From NCBI GenBank assembly GCA_900762015.1, contig CAAFEX010000052.1, positions 1-31,746 on the forward strand: a stretch of 31,746 nucleotides of DNA, written 5' to 3'. The DNA comes from an uncultured Collinsella sp. Its GTDB lineage: Bacteria > Actinomycetota > Coriobacteriia > Coriobacteriales > Coriobacteriaceae. Below the pieces are notes generated by a model, which searched no databases, was not told the DNA's origin, and was given only the letters and a program-made list of their open reading frames with translations. Made by a program: the position numbers and the translations under genes. Of this stretch, positions 1 to 8,942 are shown in pieces (position 1 is the stretch's first letter; each line of letters begins with the position of its first letter).

Positions 1-1
1 C

Positions 2-142
2 TTGCCGCGCCTAGCGCGCGAACTCCCGCCCGCGAGGAGGGGCGCCTCGAGCAAGCTCGAACCGTACAAGACCGTCATCCGCCAATACCTCGAGGACGAC
101 GCCCGGAACTGGCGCAAGCGGCCCTTCAATAAGTTGCGGTGA
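2..142 (+). pseudogene. IS21-family IstA transposase fragment (truncated at both ends)
   Basis: An open frame enters from the left edge and stops at TGA 140-142. Its C-terminal part reads SKLEPYKTVIRQYLEDD and then ARNWRK, which resembles the linker after the helix-turn-helix region of IS21-type IstA transposases (pattern S-K-L-D-P-Y then E-D-A-R and R-K). The match ends at about base 120. The last residues (PFNKLR) come from a palindromic repeat starting at 131, so the gene appears cut by that repeat and lacks the DDE catalytic core. No istB partner is present in the window. This is a recognised motif pattern, not a database hit; another helix-turn-helix integrase-like protein is possible. 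Confidence 0.5.
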
Positions 143-199
143 AATAGTGTCTGTTTTTGCTGCTAGATAGCATATTCAGTCCCTAATTCACCGCAACTT
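131..199. repeat. Palindromic repeat at the 3' end of the MacB-like permease gene
   Basis: A perfect 13-bp inverted repeat (131-143 and 187-199) encloses a 43-nt middle that is itself nearly palindromic: CTG/CAG and TAG/CTA blocks pair, and the centre has TGCTA-GA-TAGCA. It begins 12 nt beyond the permease stop and interrupts the IS21 fragment. On the minus strand it could fold into one long hairpin and may act as a terminator, but it lacks a clear U-tract. The unit looks like a dispersed genomic repeat more than a simple terminator. Confidence 0.7.
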
Positions 200-211
200 G
201 TTGGTGATGGC

Positions 212-1426
212 TTACTGGTAGCGTAGGCACTCCACCGGGTCGAGCTTTGCTGCGCGGCGAGCGGGATAGAAGCCAAAGATTACGCCGATGCCGACCGATA
301 CGGCAAACGCGATCAACACTGTCGTAATGGAGAAGCTTGGCGTGATCGTCCCGGTAGCTCCAAACTCGCTCATGATGCCTGAGCTTGCGGCAAAGAACGT
401 AAGTCCCCATGCCAGCAGATAGCCAATCAGGACACCCAACAGTCCACCGGTGACGCACAGCGCCGAAGACTCGGCCAAAAACTGCGCGGTGATATCGCGA
501 CGGCTTGCACCCAGCGCGCGTCGAATGCCGATCTCGCGGATGCGTTCGGTCACGTTGGTGAGCATCATGTTCATGATGCCGATGCCGCCTACGAGCAGCG
601 AGATGCTGGCAACGGCGCCCATGATGAGCGAGAACGCGCCCATAAAGGAATTGAGGGCGTCGATGGCGCTTTTCATGGAAGTCGCCGATACGCTGTCGTA
701 CTCGTCATCCTCTGAGATGCCCTTCATTGCGCGCACCTTGGACTCAATCGTCTTGCAGAGCTCGTCCATGTCCGTGCCCTCGACGGCGAGCGCCGTCACG
801 CTGGGGAATGAGGGGTTCTCGTCGCCAAAGAGTCCGGCAATGGTCTCGCGGGGCATATACAGCGTGAGTGAACCCATGGAGTCACTGCCGCCGTCGATGA
901 CGCCAACGATCTGCACCTCGCCGTTCGACACTTTGATGGTCTTGCCGAGCGCGTCCTGCTCGTTGCCGTACAGCTGGTCGGCGCCGCCGCGGTTGATGAG
1001 CGCCACGCGCGCGCCGGACTTTGTTTCGGCGTCGGTATAGGTGCGCCCCGCGACGAGCTTGCTGGCGCCTACCGCGTCGAGCATGTCACTATCGACACCC
1101 TGCGCCATAACGGTATAGCTTTTGTCACCGGCCTTGTACTCGGTATAGGCGCTGTCCATGATGCCGATCTGCTCAATCTGCGGCACCATCTTGCGGAGCT
1201 TCTCGACGTCCGACTCGGTGAGCTCCTGCGACGAATAAATCTGCACCATGCGTGCCGCATTGAGGCCCAGGCTGTTAACCAGGCTGTTTTGGATGCCGCC
1301 GATGAGCGAGGTCATGGCGATGACGGAAGCGATACCGATGACAATGCCCAGGATGGTGAGTAGGCTGCGTCCCTTGTTGGATTCGAGCGAGTGAAGGGCT
1401 TCTTGGATGAGGTCGCGGGTGCTCAT
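212..1426 (-). CDS. MacB/FtsX-type ABC transporter permease
   Basis: This 404-residue protein is the membrane subunit of a MacAB-like transporter. It has an N-terminal transmembrane helix (about residues 20-42, LLTILGIVIGIASVIAM), a large extracytoplasmic MacB core domain (about 45-250), and three C-terminal helices typical of the FtsX fold (about 262-295, 318-345, 365-392). The GGIGIMNMML, ERIREIGIRRALGA and FYPARRAAKLDP signatures of the family are present, and the length is normal for a MacB permease lacking its own ATPase. The start is fixed by an ATGA overlap with the upstream ATPase gene, whose 3' end supplies the AAAGGAG ribosome site. It probably exports a peptide, lipid or drug; the substrate cannot be read from the sequence. 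Confidence 0.93.
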   Translation of the reverse strand: MSTRDLIQEALHSLESNKGRSLLTILGIVIGIASVIAMTSLIGGIQNSLVNSLGLNAARMVQIYSSQELTESDVEKLRKMVPQIEQIGIMDSAYTEYKAGDKSYTVMAQGVDSDMLDAVGASKLVAGRTYTDAETKSGARVALINRGGADQLYGNEQDALGKTIKVSNGEVQIVGVIDGGSDSMGSLTLYMPRETIAGLFGDENPSFPSVTALAVEGTDMDELCKTIESKVRAMKGISEDDEYDSVSATSMKSAIDALNSFMGAFSLIMGAVASISLLVGGIGIMNMMLTNVTERIREIGIRRALGASRRDITAQFLAESSALCVTGGLLGVLIGYLLAWGLTFFAASSGIMSEFGATGTITPSFSITTVLIAFAVSVGIGVIFGFYPARRAAKLDPVECLRYQ

Positions 1427-2196
1427 GCCTTCACTCCTTTCGTGGGGTTGTCGGATCCGGAAATTGTGGGCAGGCTCTCGACGGCTCCGCGCAGGGTCTG
1501 CGGCGCATGTGCGATATATGCACCCTCGTGGATCCGGCCGTCGCGGATAGTCACAGCGCGGTCGGCCTCGGCGGCGATGCCGGGATCATGCGTTATGAGC
1601 ACAATAGTTTTGCCGCGTTGCTGGAGCTTGTGGAAGGTCTCCATCACGAGCGCTCCGGTGGCAGAGTCCAGGTTTCCCGTCGGCTCATCGGCCAGAATGA
1701 TGGGCGGGTCGTTGACGAGGGCGCGTGCGATGGCGACCCTCTGCATCTGTCCGCCCGAAAGCTCGGAGATACGGTGATCCCAGTGGTCGACGGGCAACGT
1801 TACAGCTTGCAGCGCGTGCACGGCGCGCATCTCGCGTTGACTGCGCGGCACATTGGTGTACGACAGCGGCAGCATCACGTTTTCGATGACCGAAAGGCGC
1901 GGCAGCAGATTGAAGCTCTGAAAGACAAAGCCGATGCTCAGGGCGCGGACTTCGGTAAGCTCATCGTCATCCAGCTCGGCTACGTTGAGCCCCTGCAGGT
2001 AATAGTCGCCCGCCGTCGGCTTGTCCAGACAGCCCAGAATGTTCATGAGCGTTGACTTGCCTGAGCCCGAGGGGCCGGTGATCGCCACGAACTCGCCGGG
2101 ATTCACCGCCAGGCTCACGTTGTGGAGAATATGGGCGCAACCGGCCTCGCTCTCAAAGATGCGGTGCACGTTGCGGATTTCGATGACGGGGCGCAT
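1423..2196 (-). CDS. MacB/LolD-type ABC transporter ATP-binding protein
   Basis: This 257-residue nucleotide-binding subunit shows Walker A GPSGSGKST (about residues 41-49), Q-loop FVFQSFNLLP, signature LSGGQMQR, Walker B IILADEPTGNLD, and an H-loop in LITHD. The ADEPTGNLD form is typical of the MacB/LolD/FtsE subfamily, whose members drive a mechanical stroke of FtsX-type permeases. A 30-40 residue C-terminal extension after the H-loop has no recognised domain. The start ATG overlaps the stop of the upstream membrane fusion gene (TAATG) and the stop overlaps the downstream permease start (ATGA), so translation of the three genes is likely coupled. Confidence 0.95.
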   Translation of the reverse strand: MRPVIEIRNVHRIFESEAGCAHILHNVSLAVNPGEFVAITGPSGSGKSTLMNILGCLDKPTAGDYYLQGLNVAELDDDELTEVRALSIGFVFQSFNLLPRLSVIENVMLPLSYTNVPRSQREMRAVHALQAVTLPVDHWDHRISELSGGQMQRVAIARALVNDPPIILADEPTGNLDSATGALVMETFHKLQQRGKTIVLITHDPGIAAEADRAVTIRDGRIHEGAYIAHAPQTLRGAVESLPTISGSDNPTKGVKA

Positions 2197-3629
2197 TACA
2201 TGCCCTCGTCGACAGACATGCTGCTGGAGTCGCCGCCGTCGGCCGTTATGCCTGTGCCGGTGTCCATGACGAGCGTGTCCCCATCGCGCAGCTTGGTAAC
2301 CGGCACGTTGGGGTTGATCTCGTTGCCCTGGTCGTCGCGCTTGACCTGTGTCTTGCCGACTACGGCTTCGTTGTCGTTTTGCGTCACGACGGTCACCTTC
2401 ACGCGACGGGTTTGCTTGCCCTCGTCATCGGTTGCCACGTTGACGTAATAGTGTTCGCCGTCTTCGGTCATGAGCGCCATCGTCGGCACCATTACCACGT
2501 CGTCGAGCTGCTCAGTCACCACCGAGACCTCGGCGGTCATGCCGGGCTTCAGGCGGCTGTCGGGCGCTTCGATCAAAATGTCGACATTGAACGTTACGCT
2601 GCCACCACTATAGTTGGAATCGGAGTTTGCCACCGAGGCGATGGCCGTGACCGTGCCCTGGCTCACAATGTCGGGAAACGCAGGGTACGTCACGTTGGCG
2701 CTCTGGCCCACGGCTATCTTGGCGATATCTTTTTCGCCCACCTGCACGGTCACCTTCATCTTGGACAGGTCGGCAATCTGCATGCATTGCTTGCCGCCGC
2801 TCGTGTCGCTTTCACCCATGATCATGCCGCCCGTGACCGTGGCACCCACCTTGGCGTTGAGCTCTACGATACTGCCCGAGCTCGGTGCCGTAACCGTGCG
2901 CCCCGCGGCTTTGGCATTTGCCTGATCGAGGTTTGCCTGGGCCGAGGCAAGACTGCGCTGTGCGGCCGATACGGCGCTCGTATCGGTGGATGCGTTTGAG
3001 GCGGCACCTGCGGCAGCGGTGGCAGAAGCGCCATCGGTGTCCGTCGTCGGGGCAGCTTGTGCAGCGGCTGCGGCCTTCTGCGCGTTGGCGAGGTCTTCCT
3101 GCGCGGCTGCAACTGCGCGCTGCGCCTCGGCGACATTGCGGTCGAGCTCGTCATTTTTAATGGTCATGAGCACGTCGCCCTCGTTAACGGACTGGCCCGT
3201 CTGTACGTTGATCTGCTCGACCGTACCGTCAACGGAAGGGGAGACGACCGAGGCCGAAATGGGCTTGAGCTGGCCCTTTGCCTCCACCGTCGTGGTAAAC
3301 GTGCCTTCGGCCACCATGTCGGTAACCGGGTCGGTGGCACCTTGCGGTTGCGCATTGATAATCAACATCGCAACGATGGCGATGAGCGCGATGCCGCCTA
3401 CAACGCCGCCGACAACAGCGCGTCGAATCAGCTTTTTGCGCCGACGTTCGGCACGCTTTGCCTTGAGCTTGGCATAGGCCTCTTCGTCGGAAATCTCGAC
3501 TGTATTGTTCGAGTGGTCGTTTTGCGCATCGGCCTGCACGTTTGTTATCAGAGGAATCGTTTCGGTGGCACCTTCGGGCGTGCGCTCGGTATCATTTGGG
3601 CCCGGGGTGATGGTGGGGACATTCGGCAT
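2196..3629 (-). CDS. HlyD/MacA-like membrane fusion protein (efflux adaptor)
   Basis: This 477-residue periplasmic-adaptor-like subunit has a hydrophilic cytoplasmic N-terminus ending in a basic stretch (AERRRKKLIRR, about 60-70), one transmembrane helix (about 71-91), a barrel-sandwich/lipoyl part (SVVSPSVDGTVEQINVQTGQ), an Ala/Gln-rich coiled-coil hairpin broken by an Ala/Thr/Ser/Asp-rich loop, then beta-barrel and membrane-proximal domains. The start at 3629 follows AAAGGAGA at good spacing; an in-frame start further upstream lacks such a site. In organisms with a single membrane, MacA-like proteins act with MacB-type permeases without an outer membrane channel. First gene of the three-gene operon, which has its own TATAAT box. 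Confidence 0.9.
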   Translation of the reverse strand: MPNVPTITPGPNDTERTPEGATETIPLITNVQADAQNDHSNNTVEISDEEAYAKLKAKRAERRRKKLIRRAVVGGVVGGIALIAIVAMLIINAQPQGATDPVTDMVAEGTFTTTVEAKGQLKPISASVVSPSVDGTVEQINVQTGQSVNEGDVLMTIKNDELDRNVAEAQRAVAAAQEDLANAQKAAAAAQAAPTTDTDGASATAAAGAASNASTDTSAVSAAQRSLASAQANLDQANAKAAGRTVTAPSSGSIVELNAKVGATVTGGMIMGESDTSGGKQCMQIADLSKMKVTVQVGEKDIAKIAVGQSANVTYPAFPDIVSQGTVTAIASVANSDSNYSGGSVTFNVDILIEAPDSRLKPGMTAEVSVVTEQLDDVVMVPTMALMTEDGEHYYVNVATDDEGKQTRRVKVTVVTQNDNEAVVGKTQVKRDDQGNEINPNVPVTKLRDGDTLVMDTGTGITADGGDSSSMSVDEGM

Positions 3630-3659
3630 AGCGTCTCCTTTATAGAAAGAACCTCGATA

Positions 3660-3665
3660 ATTATA
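3660..3665 (-). promoter_or_regulatory. Candidate -10 box for the MacAB-like operon
   Basis: A perfect TATAAT lies on the minus strand 31 nt upstream of the membrane fusion gene start and directly after the terminator hairpin of the preceding gene. No good -35 box is visible because that position falls inside the GC-rich hairpin, so the promoter is tentative. Confidence 0.5.
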
Positions 3666-3691
3666 TGCGCCCACCGGTTGGGGCGGGCGCA
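3666..3691 (-). terminator. Terminator hairpin after the L,D-transpeptidase gene
   Basis: The inverted repeat TGCGCCC/GGGCGCA (3666-3672 and 3685-3691) is followed on the minus strand by the T/A-rich run ATATAATTAT. It sits about 70 nt past the transpeptidase stop. The U-tract is imperfect and doubles as the -10 box of the next operon. Confidence 0.55.
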
Positions 3692-3761
3692 CAGGACGGT
3701 TTCTTTCGGAACTGTTAGATTGGTCGCTGCGGTTCCACGTTGTAGGAATGCGCGCGTTGCA

Positions 3762-5486
3762 CTACGAGTGGACAACCACGCACAGGCCGACTTTGATGCA
3801 GTCGTGAAGTGCCTTGGCGTCTGCCAGACGCAGGTTGATGCAGCCGTGGCTGCCGCACCATTTGTACGACTCGGCGTTATCGAAGCTCTTGTCGTTTTGC
3901 CAGGTGGCATCGTGGAAGCCGATCATATTGCCCTCGAACGGCATCCAGTAGCTCACCGGGCTTTCGTATTTGGGCTTACCGGTCTCGGGGTCCTTGGCTC
4001 CGATCAGGGTGCTGCCGCCGTCGTTGCTGTTGATCTGCCACACGCCCTCGGGGGTGGCGTCTTCGCCCGGTTTGCCGGAAATAAAGTTGGCCTCCCAAAC
4101 GATATTACCGTTCTCGTCATAGTAGCGCGCGTGCTGCTCGGACAGGTCGACGTCGATATACGCCTTCCAGTCGGGCTCTCCCTTTGCGGTAAAGGTGTCG
4201 GCCTTCTGGGAGTACTTGATCTCGATTTCGCCGGTCTGCTTGTTGTTAATGGCGTCCTCGACCTGCTTGGCGAGCGAGCTGCTGTCGATGGACCAACCAA
4301 AGTCGCCACCTTCGACGGCGCACTGCTTGCCATCGGCGCGCGTCCACCAGCGAGTGGAGCCCACGGTATTAAAGCCGTTGGCGAGCTCGGCTGCCCAGCT
4401 GCTGATCTGCGACGTATCGAGCGTGGGATTGGCCGGATCGGCAAAGCTGATCCACTGCAACACGGAGCTGCCATCAACCTTGCCGGCATCCTCGCCGTTG
4501 AGCTTGAGGGTCACGTTGACGCCCAGGAAGTTGTTGGCGGCATCGCATGCGGCCTGAATCTGATCATCGGTCAGCGTTCCATTGAGCGGCTCATAGGCAT
4601 CGTTGTCGAGCTTGGAAAGATCTACGGTCTCGGCCAGCGAGGCAAGCTCGAGCTCGGCATACTTAATGACATGCTCGCGGTTGAGTTTTTCGTTGGAGCG
4701 CGCCTTCTCGACGGTAAACTTGCCGGCCTGCTCGTCATAGGAGCTATTGGCCTCGAACGTGCCCGAACGCCCCTCGTTAAACTCGTCGATGGCGGCGCCC
4801 AGATCCTTCTCAAACTTCTTTTGGTCAAAGGTATCGGAGAGCATGGACAGGTCGACGTCTTGATCAAGATCGACTTCGTTGGAGGTAGCGGTTGTTTTGG
4901 CCTTGCCGCTTAAGGATTCCACAAGGCGGACCGGCCATACAAAGGCTTCGTTGTGGCTGATAATCTCTTTTGCGGCAGCTTCGCCATCGACGATGGGCTC
5001 ATCGGACTCGGGCTGATAGGTCCAGCTAAAGTCATCGCCTGTCACGGTGAGCTTATAGTGCTTCCATGCCGAGTTGACCTTAGTGGCGGCAGACGAAGCG
5101 TTGGAGAACGAGACGTCGACGCCGGCGATGGTGGTGTTGGGGTAGGCTAGCTGCGAAAACGCTACGATTCCTACGATATAGACAATGACGATAAGACCCA
5201 AGACGACAAAGAGCGTCGTCTTTTTGCCCGACTTATTGTTGCCGGCGGACTTGCGCGCGGGGCCGCGATCGCCTCGGGCGTGCGTGGGGGGCTGCTTGGG
5301 CGCGTTGCCGTTTGCCTGGCGTTGCTGACGTTGTTGACGCTGCTGGTTCGGGCGTTGGGAAGCGTTTGCCGCACCACGCTGCTGACCGTGGCTCGGCGCG
5401 ATAGGACGCGGCGACTGAACGCCGCCGGTGTGCCTGCTCGGCTGCTGCGGATCGGGAATCAGTTGAGTTCGATCGTTTTGCGACAT
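3762..5486 (-). CDS. Membrane-anchored L,D-transpeptidase (YkuD domain, VanW/PG-binding-like linker)
   Basis: This 574-residue protein should form 3-3 peptidoglycan cross-links or attach proteins to peptidoglycan outside the membrane. Residues 1-88 are a Gln/Arg/Pro-rich hydrophilic cytoplasmic region, 91-112 a single transmembrane anchor, about 115-435 an extracellular region resembling the repeated peptidoglycan-binding domain found before YkuD, and about 442-573 the YkuD catalytic domain with H525 (GFHDATW) and the SHGCIN motif, catalytic C549. The ATG at 5486 was preferred over one 9 nt upstream because the AAGGA site is 10 nt away rather than 1 nt. It is a single-gene unit with its own -10 box and terminator. 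Confidence 0.92.
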   Translation of the reverse strand: MSQNDRTQLIPDPQQPSRHTGGVQSPRPIAPSHGQQRGAANASQRPNQQRQQRQQRQANGNAPKQPPTHARGDRGPARKSAGNNKSGKKTTLFVVLGLIVIVYIVGIVAFSQLAYPNTTIAGVDVSFSNASSAATKVNSAWKHYKLTVTGDDFSWTYQPESDEPIVDGEAAAKEIISHNEAFVWPVRLVESLSGKAKTTATSNEVDLDQDVDLSMLSDTFDQKKFEKDLGAAIDEFNEGRSGTFEANSSYDEQAGKFTVEKARSNEKLNREHVIKYAELELASLAETVDLSKLDNDAYEPLNGTLTDDQIQAACDAANNFLGVNVTLKLNGEDAGKVDGSSVLQWISFADPANPTLDTSQISSWAAELANGFNTVGSTRWWTRADGKQCAVEGGDFGWSIDSSSLAKQVEDAINNKQTGEIEIKYSQKADTFTAKGEPDWKAYIDVDLSEQHARYYDENGNIVWEANFISGKPGEDATPEGVWQINSNDGGSTLIGAKDPETGKPKYESPVSYWMPFEGNMIGFHDATWQNDKSFDNAESYKWCGSHGCINLRLADAKALHDCIKVGLCVVVHS

Positions 5487-5543
5487 CGTATGCATATCCT
5501 TCGATTTTCGCCTTGCGGTTCATCGTGTTTTTACTGGGCTTGC

Positions 5544-5572
5544 ATTATAGCGATTGCCCTACTGTTTGTGGT
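5544..5572 (-). promoter_or_regulatory. Candidate promoter of the L,D-transpeptidase gene
   Basis: On the minus strand a perfect TATAAT (5544-5549) is preceded at 17 nt by ACCACA (5567-5572), a weak -35 matching only the ACA half. The box lies 57 nt upstream of the chosen start codon. Confidence 0.5.
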
Positions 5573-5590
5573 ACGGAAACGGTGGCATTC

Positions 5591-5617
5591 AAAAGAGGTG
5601 GGACATTTGTCCCACCT
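5591..5617 (-). terminator. Intrinsic terminator of the L-serine dehydratase gene
   Basis: A 9-bp stem, AGGTGGGAC/GTCCCACCT (5596-5604 and 5609-5617), with a four-base loop is followed on the minus strand by TCTTTTG. It lies about 20 nt past the sdaA stop codon. Confidence 0.8.
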
Positions 5618-5635
5618 TTGAGTCATTCTTTGCCG

Positions 5636-7243
5636 TTATCCGCACACACCGCATTTTGCACAGGCCGAAAGTGCGGCCGGAGCCTGCGCGATGCCGCCCT
5701 TTGCCGTCTCGCGCAGCGTGGCCGGCAACGCGTGGCCCACCGAGAGCATGACGTGTGCCATTTGGTCAAACGGCACCAGACTCTTAATGCCGGCGAGGGC
5801 GAGTTGTGCCGAGCTAAAGGCCGCTGCCACGCCGATGGCGTTGCGGTTTTGGCAGGGCACCTCCACGAGGCCGCCTACGGGGTCACAAACGAGGCCCAGC
5901 AGGTTACTCAGTGCGATGGAGCTGGCATCGAGCGCCTGCTCGGGCGTGCCGCCGAGCATCTGCACCAGCGCGGCGGCTGCCATGGCGGCGGCGCTTCCGA
6001 CCTCGGCCTGACAGCCGCCCTCGGCGCCGGCAACGCAGGCGCTTGTGGTGAGGTTGAGGCCGATTGCGGCGGCGCAGTAGAGGGCATCCATGACCTGCTC
6101 GTCGTCGAGCTGCAGGCGATCGGCGAGTGCCAGCACGCAGCCGGGCACAACACCCGCGGAGCCTGCCGTGGGGGCGGCGACGATCACGCCCATGGTGGCG
6201 GAGCGTTCGAGCACGGCCATCGCGCGGGCCACGGCGTCGGTCTGGACGGCGCCCATCAGGCTTATGCTCAGATCGTTTCGGCTGGTGGCATCGACAAGCT
6301 TTGCCTCGCCGCCGATGAGGCCGCCGAGCGAGCGCTGTGGATTGGAAATGGGGGCTGTGGTCTCTTCGCGCATGACGTCGAGTACGCGGCGCATGGCGGC
6401 GACGGCGTGGGCCTCGCCGGTCAGACGCGCCTCACGAACGGCCATGACGGCGCCGATGCTGAGCCCCATTTCCTCGCACGCATCGAGCAGCTGCTCGCCG
6501 TCGTCGAAGATTTCCTTGGCCGAGACGCCGGGAGAGAGCGACGAGGCAGAACCGGGGAGCTCGATAAAGGTCGCGTAATCGACATTGTCGAGCTTGCGCA
6601 GCATGGGGACGACGGTGTCGTCGGGCGCGCCGTCGGTCTCAAAGACGGAGTAGGCCTGGCCGCCCACTTCGGTGCGGTAGGTGCGGCAGAAGGCGATGTT
6701 TACGTGGGCGTAGGCGAGCAGGTTGGTGAGCGCGGCGAGCACGCCGGGGACGTCCTTGTGCGCCACGAAGAGCGTGGAATACATGCCTGAGATGTCGACG
6801 CCGACGCCGTTAATGCGGCTGATGCGCATCTTGCCGCCGCCCAGGCTCTCGCCGCGGACCTGTGCCGTGGCGCCCGTGTCGTCGACCATTTCGATGTCGA
6901 CGGTGTTGGGGTGGATGGAGGCGTCGTCGCCCTTGATGTCAAAGTGATATTCGAGGCCCTGCTCGCGTGCGAGGTCGAAGGCCTGCTTGATGTTCTCGTC
7001 ATCGGTGTCGAGGCCCAGAATGCCCGCGACGAGAGCGCGGTCGGTGCCGTGGCCGCGGTAGGTGTGGGCGAAGGAGTTCCACAGGCCAAAGGTGACTTTG
7101 GTGATGCGGCCTTCCAGCAGGCTGGCGGCAACTTGGGCGCAGCGCAGGGCGCCGGCGGTGTGCGATGAACTGGGGCCGACCATGACGGGGCCCAAGATCT
7201 CGAATGCCGAGGTCGTAGCTAGTGTTTGCGGCTTGCCTGCCAT
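5636..7243 (-). CDS. sdaA: L-serine dehydratase, single-chain iron-sulfur type
   Basis: This 535-residue enzyme deaminates L-serine to pyruvate and ammonia. The N-terminal beta domain carries GPSSSHTAGALR (23-34); an ACT-like domain spans about 150-228; the catalytic alpha domain follows with AAPTAGSAGVVPGC (356-369), EGGCQAEVG (408-416) and DPVGGLVEVPCQNRNA (454-469). Cysteines C411, C453 and C464 are the expected cluster ligands of the 4Fe-4S family. The protein ends CAKCGVCG; a C-terminal cysteine reaching into the cluster is known in some family members. The start at 7243 has AAAGGAG at good spacing. An upstream in-frame extension to 7474 is rejected because it would be translated through a 121-nt palindrome. 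Confidence 0.95.
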   Translation of the reverse strand: MAGKPQTLATTSAFEILGPVMVGPSSSHTAGALRCAQVAASLLEGRITKVTFGLWNSFAHTYRGHGTDRALVAGILGLDTDDENIKQAFDLAREQGLEYHFDIKGDDASIHPNTVDIEMVDDTGATAQVRGESLGGGKMRISRINGVGVDISGMYSTLFVAHKDVPGVLAALTNLLAYAHVNIAFCRTYRTEVGGQAYSVFETDGAPDDTVVPMLRKLDNVDYATFIELPGSASSLSPGVSAKEIFDDGEQLLDACEEMGLSIGAVMAVREARLTGEAHAVAAMRRVLDVMREETTAPISNPQRSLGGLIGGEAKLVDATSRNDLSISLMGAVQTDAVARAMAVLERSATMGVIVAAPTAGSAGVVPGCVLALADRLQLDDEQVMDALYCAAAIGLNLTTSACVAGAEGGCQAEVGSAAAMAAAALVQMLGGTPEQALDASSIALSNLLGLVCDPVGGLVEVPCQNRNAIGVAAAFSSAQLALAGIKSLVPFDQMAHVMLSVGHALPATLRETAKGGIAQAPAALSACAKCGVCG

Positions 7244-7268
7244 GGGTGCTCCTTTAATCTGTCCCGTC

Positions 7269-7389
7269 GTCCCGAGGGGCGGGGCATAAGGTCGCCTGCT
7301 CGGACAGTCCTGCTCGCACGGAGAGCACATTAAGTGCTCTCCGGCTCGTGCGGAACTCGCGATCGACCTTATGCCCCGCCCCTCGGGAC
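7269..7389. repeat. Long palindrome in the sdaA leader (26-bp perfect arms)
   Basis: Bases 7269-7294 are an exact reverse complement of 7364-7389. Inside lies a second hairpin with a perfect 8-bp stem, GAGAGCAC/GTGCTCTC (7321-7328 and 7334-7341), and a five-base loop, flanked by further partial pairing (GCACG 7316-7320 with CGTGC 7347-7351). The inner end of the structure is only 25 nt from the sdaA start codon. It may be a leader structure or a mobile palindromic repeat. Confidence 0.85.
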
Positions 7390-7391
7390 TA

Positions 7392-7422
7392 AGGATACAT
7401 GGTAGAAGGGCGCGTGCTGCAA
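7392..7422 (-). promoter_or_regulatory. Weak candidate promoter of sdaA
   Basis: On the minus strand TTGCAG (7417-7422) and TATCCT (7392-7397) are separated by 19 nt. If used, transcription would begin at the outer edge of the palindrome, so the whole 121-nt structure would be in the leader RNA. The match is modest. Confidence 0.3.
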
Positions 7423-7483
7423 AATTCATTAGCTGGTGACGCAGCGTGGGCTCATATCGAAATATCTTCACCACCGGATTAAT

Positions 7484-7519
7484 AAAAAAGAAGTACCGCT
7501 TGGGGGCGGTACTTCTTTT
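7484..7519 (-). terminator. Intrinsic terminator of metK
   Basis: A 14-bp perfect stem (7486-7499 and 7506-7519) with a six-base loop is flanked by A and T runs, so on the minus strand it ends in CTTTTTTATT. It starts about 37 nt past the metK stop. The symmetrical flanks mean it could also work from the other strand. Confidence 0.92.
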
Positions 7520-7556
7520 GGTGCGTTGCTATTTGGCTGCGGCTTTTCTCGTTAGC

Positions 7557-8837
<1,281 letters not shown>

Positions 8838-8849
8838 GATTGTCCTTTC

Positions 8850-8910
8850 AAAAACGTGTCCCGGCGACCGTTACCATTCCGCCGGGCTCTCTATGCAAGG
8901 GCTCATCATA
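8850..8910 (-). promoter_or_regulatory. metK leader: candidate -10 box and hairpin with T-run
   Basis: On the minus strand TATGAT (8905-8910) is a candidate -10 with no clear -35. It is followed by a hairpin with a perfect 7-bp stem CCCGGCG/CGCCGGG (8860-8866 and 8880-8886) and a 13-nt loop, then ACACG and a run of five T, just before the AAAGGAC ribosome site. This looks like a possible attenuator, but the T-run is displaced by five bases and the leader does not match a SAM riboswitch that I can recognise. Confidence 0.4.
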
Positions 8911-8942
8911 GCGCGTAAATCAAACATTCACACCCTTTCCGC

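Noticed and set aside
3057..4913. A 618-codon open frame on the plus strand opposite the efflux adaptor and transpeptidase genes
   Set aside because: It spans two well-supported minus-strand genes and their promoter and terminator.
7244..7474. N-terminal extension of the serine dehydratase by 77 residues
   Set aside because: Would be encoded by the palindrome and intergenic sequence; the start at 7243 has a strong ribosome site and matches the family N-terminus.
8838..8942. SAM riboswitch upstream of metK
   Set aside because: The leader after the candidate -10 is about 60 nt and no SAM riboswitch consensus is visible.
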